The notes beneath the pieces were generated by a model, which made no database searches, was not told where the DNA came from, and worked only from the letters and a program-made list of their open reading frames with translations. DNA of 64,000 nt, from NCBI GenBank assembly GCA_003280515.1, contig QCER01000001.1, positions 62,001 through 126,000 of the forward strand, given 5' to 3'. Origin of the DNA: Prochlorococcus sp. AG-355-P18 (GTDB lineage Bacteria > Cyanobacteriota > Cyanobacteriia > PCC-6307 > Cyanobiaceae). The translations under genes and the position numbers were made by a program. Position 1 is the first letter of the stretch; every line of letters starts with the position of its first letter. Shown here piece by piece: positions 58,847 to 64,000 of this stretch.

Positions 58847-60232
58847 ATGGCTGAAGATTTAATTAATAATAAAGATATATATTTCCCCTCAAATTTAGGG
58901 ACTAATGACAAATTGATTATTCTTCTGAATAGAGCAAGTCAAACACTTTGTGACTGGTTCTCTAAAGCTGATAAAAATGGTCCTTTACCTTTTGATGAGA
59001 GTTTCAATTGTATTATGCCTGCGGAAGATGGGAACTCTGAGGAAGATTTGTTTTCTGAGATTGAATCTCTTTTGAATAATTCATTTAATCCCGTTCATCC
59101 TGGCTCACTAGCTCATCTTGATCCCCCACCTTTAATTTTCTCTATTTTGGGAGATTTAATTGCTGCTGGTTTAAATAATAATCTTCTCGCTTACGAGTTA
59201 TCACCAAGTGTAACCATGCTTGAGGAATCATTATGCAAATGGTTTGCCAAGAAAATAGGGTTTAATGATTTCTCAGGCGGTATAGCTGCTAGCGGAGGTA
59301 CATTAAGTAATCTGAATGCACTTATTGCAGCTAGAAATAATGCTGGATTAGGTACAAATCCTAATTCTGTATTACTTGTTAGTGAAGATGCTCATTCTTC
59401 ATTTGTTAAATGTATAAGAGTAATGGGTCTTGATACTAGGAATCTTGTCAGGATTAAAACTGATAATCAAGGTCGAATGGATATAAACGATCTGAGAAAC
59501 ACTTTACATAAATGTTCAATAGAAAATAAAAAAATATTTGCTATTGTTGCTACCCTTGGGACAACTGTAAGAGGAGCCATTGATCCTATTAAAGAAATAA
59601 GTGAAATCTGTAAACAAAGAAACATATGGTTACATATTGATGGTTCAATTGGAGGGATTTTTGCCATAACTTCTATTCCAATAGAAGGTCTAAATAATAT
59701 TAATCAGGCTAATTCGATAACGATAAATCCACAAAAAATTATTGGCATTACAAAGACTTCATCTTTGCTATTGGTTTCAAATATGAGTACTTTAGAAAAT
59801 ACTTTTAATACTGGTCTACCATATATATCATCTAAAGAAAATATTATAAATAGAGGAGAAATAGGCATACAAGGTTCTAGACCTGCAGAGGTTATCAAAC
59901 TATGGCTTGGGTTACGTTTTTTAGGTCTCAAAGGAATAGAAAATATATTAAGCTCATCAATTAAAAGAAAAGATTTTTTTGTAAAAAATATTAGTAAAAA
60001 TAAATTTGATATATATTCAGGTCCTCTTCATATTGTTTCATTCTTACCAAATAAACTTGAGCCAAAAGATTCTGATGCATGGACTCAGACTAAAGTTAAT
60101 GAACTAATTAAAAATAATTTTATGCTTTCTAGACCAAAATTTAAGGGTAAATATTTTTTACGGGTTGTAATGGGAAATTACAATACAAAGGATTCTCATA
60201 TTGAAGAACTATTGAGACTTCTAGATGCTTAA
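58847..60232 (+). CDS. PLP-dependent group II decarboxylase
   Basis: HPGSLAHLDPPPL; ASGGTLSNLNALIAAR; HIDGSIGG; INPQKIIGITKTS. Confidence 0.85.
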   Translation: MAEDLINNKDIYFPSNLGTNDKLIILLNRASQTLCDWFSKADKNGPLPFDESFNCIMPAEDGNSEEDLFSEIESLLNNSFNPVHPGSLAHLDPPPLIFSILGDLIAAGLNNNLLAYELSPSVTMLEESLCKWFAKKIGFNDFSGGIAASGGTLSNLNALIAARNNAGLGTNPNSVLLVSEDAHSSFVKCIRVMGLDTRNLVRIKTDNQGRMDINDLRNTLHKCSIENKKIFAIVATLGTTVRGAIDPIKEISEICKQRNIWLHIDGSIGGIFAITSIPIEGLNNINQANSITINPQKIIGITKTSSLLLVSNMSTLENTFNTGLPYISSKENIINRGEIGIQGSRPAEVIKLWLGLRFLGLKGIENILSSSIKRKDFFVKNISKNKFDIYSGPLHIVSFLPNKLEPKDSDAWTQTKVNELIKNNFMLSRPKFKGKYFLRVVMGNYNTKDSHIEELLRLLDA

Positions 60233-60235
60233 CAA

Positions 60236-60373
60236 ATGAATATGGGAAGACCAAAAATTATTGCAATATTAACAGGGTTTATCTCTATAGCTATTTGTAT
60301 TGCTTATTTACTATTAATAACTATCTTTGACTTCAGAACTTTTCTAAATGATCAATTATCCAATATTAATTAG
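60236..60373 (+). CDS. 45-aa single-TM protein
   Basis: MNMGRPKIIAILTGFISIAICIAYLLLITIFDFRTFLNDQLSNIN. Confidence 0.5.
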   Translation: MNMGRPKIIAILTGFISIAICIAYLLLITIFDFRTFLNDQLSNIN

Positions 60374-61865
60374 TAAATGGAGGCAAACTTTTATTTGATT
60401 TAAAATATTTTTTCATTTCAATTTTTGAAATAGCTTCTTTTACGAATTTATTTAAAATATCCTCTCTTTTACTAATTCTATAGATCTTATCTACTACTTC
60501 TTGAATTCCTCCATCTCCCCAATCTTGACCATTTTTAAAATATTCAATCAAACTTAGTCCTACTATTCTTATTAACCAGCCTGCTGTAACTGATTGTATA
60601 GATTTAGATAATATTATTTTAGTCAAGCTTGTAGCTAAAGCAGGAGAAAGAATGGCGAGACCCCCTTTTAGTATGCCTTGTTTAGCCAATGCGCTTAGCA
60701 ATGAAGTCGCCAAATCTTTTGCATCTTTTTTTGTAAGCTTTATTTCATATATTTTTGATAATTCCATTATCATTTGAATGTTTACGGAGGTAGTAGTAAG
60801 AAAATCAACAGCTGGAAGTGGATTAACTAGTATTACTCCTCCTGTTATCCACATATATTTATTAATCACTTTATTTGACATTAAATATCTTTGTTCTTGT
60901 ACGAAATTTTTACTTTTAATACCTAACTTATTTGAGCGAAAAAGAATATTATCCGCCAATAATTCTTCACCATTATTATCAAGGGTTTCAATTATTTCTC
61001 TAAATAAACTTCCTACCTCTGGAACTAAATTTAAAGCATCTGATTTTGTATAGGGAGATTTTTGAGAGACTGCAATTGTTTGAACGACTGAAATTTTATT
61101 TTTTCTAGCGGAAGTTATAGAAATAATATTTTCTTTGATAAGGTTATTTTCATCTTTAGACCTCAAATCACATTTATTTAGAACTATTATTATTTTTTTT
61201 CTTAATTTTAATAATTCTTTAATTAAATATTTTTCGTATTTATTTATGTCCTGATCTAACACAAAAAGAACTAAATCAGAATTCGATGCTTGTATAATTG
61301 TTGCTTTTTCTCTTTCTTCTCCTAATTTAGATGGTTCGAATAAACCTGGAGTATCAACTATATTAATATTTCTTTTTAAAATTGGTATACGAATTTTATA
61401 GCTATTAATTTGCTTTGTTGTACCTATTTTTGCTGAGGTTTGTCCGACAATATTTTTCAATAAAGATCTTGCTATAGATGTTTTGCCTGAGGAACCTGCT
61501 CCAAAAAGAGTAACCTTATAATCTCCTGTTTTTAATTGGGACTCTAGTTTATTTTTTTGGTAATTTAACAATTCAGCTTTTACTTTATCGCTAATTTTTT
61601 TGTTAATATTCTCGACTCCTTCCAAACTTATCTTGGCAGCACCATATGTATTTTTAAATGAAAGTGTATTTTTCTTATTTTTATATAAAACTTTATAAAC
61701 TATTTTTTTAAATAATTTTTTATCAACATTATAAAAAGTATAAATAATTATAATTAAAAATAAAAGAGTATAAATATTTACTATTCTTATAAATATTGAA
61801 AGTAAAATATAAAGAAATAATATCAATAATACATACTTTAAATACTTTAATTTCAAGTAATTCAT
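60366..61865 (-). CDS. membrane-associated GTPase with DUF697-like C-terminus
   Basis: LFGAGSSGKTSIARSL, IVDTPGLFEPS, VLNKCDLRS; start at 61865 (MNYLKLKY) preferred because the longer ORF overlaps lspA. Confidence 0.85.
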   Translation of the reverse strand: MNYLKLKYLKYVLLILFLYILLSIFIRIVNIYTLLFLIIIIYTFYNVDKKLFKKIVYKVLYKNKKNTLSFKNTYGAAKISLEGVENINKKISDKVKAELLNYQKNKLESQLKTGDYKVTLFGAGSSGKTSIARSLLKNIVGQTSAKIGTTKQINSYKIRIPILKRNINIVDTPGLFEPSKLGEEREKATIIQASNSDLVLFVLDQDINKYEKYLIKELLKLRKKIIIVLNKCDLRSKDENNLIKENIISITSARKNKISVVQTIAVSQKSPYTKSDALNLVPEVGSLFREIIETLDNNGEELLADNILFRSNKLGIKSKNFVQEQRYLMSNKVINKYMWITGGVILVNPLPAVDFLTTTSVNIQMIMELSKIYEIKLTKKDAKDLATSLLSALAKQGILKGGLAILSPALATSLTKIILSKSIQSVTAGWLIRIVGLSLIEYFKNGQDWGDGGIQEVVDKIYRISKREDILNKFVKEAISKIEMKKYFKSNKSLPPFTN

Positions 61866-61866
61866 T

Positions 61867-62325
61867 TTATCGATTATTTTTAAAAATGTTATACAGTAAA
61901 ATAATGAAACCAATATTAATTGATATATCAGCAATATTAAATAATGGAAAATTTATAATATTTAAATTTATAAAATCAACTACAAAACCTCTATAAATCC
62001 TATCTATACCATTACCAATAGTTCCCCCAAGAATAAAGCTATAAGAATATAGATCTAATGAGTTTAATGTATTCTTCCTAAATATCAAATAAATTAGTAA
62101 TATAGAAAAAAAAATACTTATTAAAGATAAAAATATTCTACTACCACTAAATATGTTAAATGCTGCTCCGTAATTTTTTACAAAGTCTAATTTGAATAAA
62201 AGAAAATCTTTATTAATAAATAATTTTCTATTATAAAACATTAAATATTTCGTAAATTGATCTATTAGAACAATAAAAATACTTAAAGATACAGAATATA
62301 ATTTTGTTTTTATATTATTATTCAT
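61867..62325 (-). CDS. lspA: lipoprotein signal peptidase
   Basis: LDFVKNYGAAFNIFSG; GTIGNGIDRIYRGFVVDFI. Confidence 0.93.
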   Translation of the reverse strand: MNNNIKTKLYSVSLSIFIVLIDQFTKYLMFYNRKLFINKDFLLFKLDFVKNYGAAFNIFSGSRIFLSLISIFFSILLIYLIFRKNTLNSLDLYSYSFILGGTIGNGIDRIYRGFVVDFINLNIINFPLFNIADISINIGFIILLYNIFKNNR

Positions 62326-62894
62326 TATTTGCTACGTTTTAAACGTTCTATAGGTTTTATAAGTAATAAAAGTGGAAAAAGCATTAAAAAATGATATCCA
62401 ATCTTACCTAATGAGTATTTCCCTAAATTATATAAAAATAAATTGTATTGACTGTAGAAAATAATTTGTATGAAGTTGTAAAATATTCCAGTTAAATGCA
62501 TAGCACCTATAGCTATAAATCCGTGTTTTAAAAAGTTTCTAATGTTTATTTTATTTTTATTATTTAAATTATCAATTATTTTGATTAATGGATATAAACC
62601 TAATAAATATCCAAAATTTGGAGTAAGCAAATAACCTAATGAACCTCCTTGATGAAAGACAGGAAGTATAAATAATCCCAAAATTATATATATAGAAAAT
62701 GCCCTGAGAACAACTTTTTTATGGAATATAAGTGTTAATAAAATTATGGTCGGAATTTGCCATGTGGTAGGTAACTCAAAGTTATTACTAGATTTATAGA
62801 TAAATGGTAGTGGAATATAAACAGGTAACATTGATGTTATTACTAGTGATTGAAGACTCACCAGTATCTCAATTAATTTATATAAATTGAGCAT
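62325..62894 (-). CDS. bioY: BioY-family biotin transporter
   Basis: GLFILPVFHQGGSLGYLLTPNFGYLLG. Confidence 0.88.
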   Translation of the reverse strand: MLNLYKLIEILVSLQSLVITSMLPVYIPLPFIYKSSNNFELPTTWQIPTIILLTLIFHKKVVLRAFSIYIILGLFILPVFHQGGSLGYLLTPNFGYLLGLYPLIKIIDNLNNKNKINIRNFLKHGFIAIGAMHLTGIFYNFIQIIFYSQYNLFLYNLGKYSLGKIGYHFLMLFPLLLLIKPIERLKRSK

Positions 62895-62908
62895 TATTAA
62901 AATTCTAT

Positions 62909-64000
62909 TTATAAACTTCTCAATGCAACAATTGGATCTAATTTAGAAGCTCTTTTTGCAGGTAAAACGCCAAAGATTAAACCTATTGATCCTGAAATAA
63001 TCATGGTGGACAAAGTAGTTGTAATTCCTACTGATGCAGGAAGTGGTGTTATCAGAGATAAAAGAAAAACGCCTGATAATCCTGTTGTTGTTCCAATTAA
63101 TCCGCCAATTGTAGATAAAATCAATGCCTCAATCAAAAATTGAATTAATATATCTGACTGTTTAGCTCCTATTGCTTTTCTAAGTCCAATTTCTTCAGTC
63201 CTTTCACTTACAGAAACTAACATGATATTCATGATTCCTATGCCTCCAACCACCAAAGATACTGCCCCAATTCCAGCCAATAAAAAAGTTAGCCCACTTG
63301 TTATGTTGGTTACTATATTTAATGCATCTTCTTGTGATCTAACCGCAAAGTCATCATCTCTGATTATTTTATGTCTTTGCCTTAATAAGTTAGTTATCTG
63401 AAATTTAGCGGCACTAGTTGCATTTTTATTTATAGCTTCAACACTAATGAAGCTTAAACTTACTCCATATGTTGGGTCTTTCCCTGTAATCCTGTTGACC
63501 ATGGTGGTTAATGGAATATAAGCATTTTTGTCTTGATTACTTCCAAATACAGCACCTTTTGGTTTTAATATTCCAATAATTTCATAAGTATGATCTTTAA
63601 TTCTGATTTTTTCCCCAAGTGATGAGGAATTGTCTCTGAAAAATTCATCTTTCAGATCAGGACCTATTACTACATAACTTCTTGCACTATTAATATCACT
63701 CTTAGATATAAATCTTCCTTTATCAACTTCAAAGCTTCTTACTTCAAGAAATTCAGGAGTAACTCCTGCAATTGATATATTTAAACTTTTAGAATTTGAC
63801 TGCACTATTTCGTTAGCAGAAATTTGAGGCGCAACTTTTTTCACTGTTGGGACTTGATTACTTATTGCTAATGCATCTTCTAAAACAAGATTTTTAGGAA
63901 ATGAAATACCCCTTCTTCTTGTGTCATTATTTCCAGGAACAATGAATAAAACATTAGCACCCAAATTACTTAATTGGTTTTTAGCTAATGTTTGAGCACC
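62909..64000 (-). CDS. MacB-type ABC transporter permease (5' end beyond window)
   Basis: GGIGIMNIMLVSVSERTEEIGLRKAIGA; frame stays open to 64000 (GAQTLAKNQLSNLGANVLF). Confidence 0.9.
   Translation of the reverse strand, partial: GAQTLAKNQLSNLGANVLFIVPGNNDTRRRGISFPKNLVLEDALAISNQVPTVKKVAPQISANEIVQSNSKSLNISIAGVTPEFLEVRSFEVDKGRFISKSDINSARSYVVIGPDLKDEFFRDNSSSLGEKIRIKDHTYEIIGILKPKGAVFGSNQDKNAYIPLTTMVNRITGKDPTYGVSLSFISVEAINKNATSAAKFQITNLLRQRHKIIRDDDFAVRSQEDALNIVTNITSGLTFLLAGIGAVSLVVGGIGIMNIMLVSVSERTEEIGLRKAIGAKQSDILIQFLIEALILSTIGGLIGTTTGLSGVFLLSLITPLPASVGITTTLSTMIISGSIGLIFGVLPAKRASKLDPIVALRSL

Overview
This 64 kb window is AT-rich and gene-dense. Gene content and order look like a high-light Prochlorococcus-type picocyanobacterial chromosome (inference from gene content: Psb28, GUN4, urt/ure cluster, PAM68-like, many tiny membrane proteins). 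Main blocks: (1) ~0-6.8 kb accessory-like stretch: Crp-family regulator fragment, strong Fur-box-like palindrome, zinc-ribbon microprotein, ABC ATPase + 33-aa peptide + Rieske/PaO-like oxygenase, then many tiny ORFs and a ribbon-helix-helix-like regulator flanked by repeated half-sites. (2) 6.8-17.2 kb: complete urea transport (urtEDCBA) and urease (ureGFE / ureDABC) cluster. (3) 17.2-22 kb: putative glucosylglycerate synthesis/turnover module. (4) 22-64 kb: mostly housekeeping genes (uppP, tRNA-Pro, msrA, trpD, carA, gatA, dnaE, rpsO, ruvA, dnaG, rlmH, rsmA, ispE, pdhB, secDF, psb28, mnmH, gun4, glnA, tadA, lspA, bioY). It includes an umuD-umuC-HExxH protein cassette behind a LexA-box-like motif. 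Most interesting observations: the SOS-like umuDC + putative metalloprotease cassette; a STAS-domain gene that appears to use an ATA start codon; matching NtcA-type promoters on urtA and glnA; the Fur-type palindrome; the half-sites around the RHH gene; the Rieske/ABC/microprotein cassette. No CRISPR array, rRNA operon, transposase or prophage was seen. All family assignments come from reading the sequence by eye; no database search was run.
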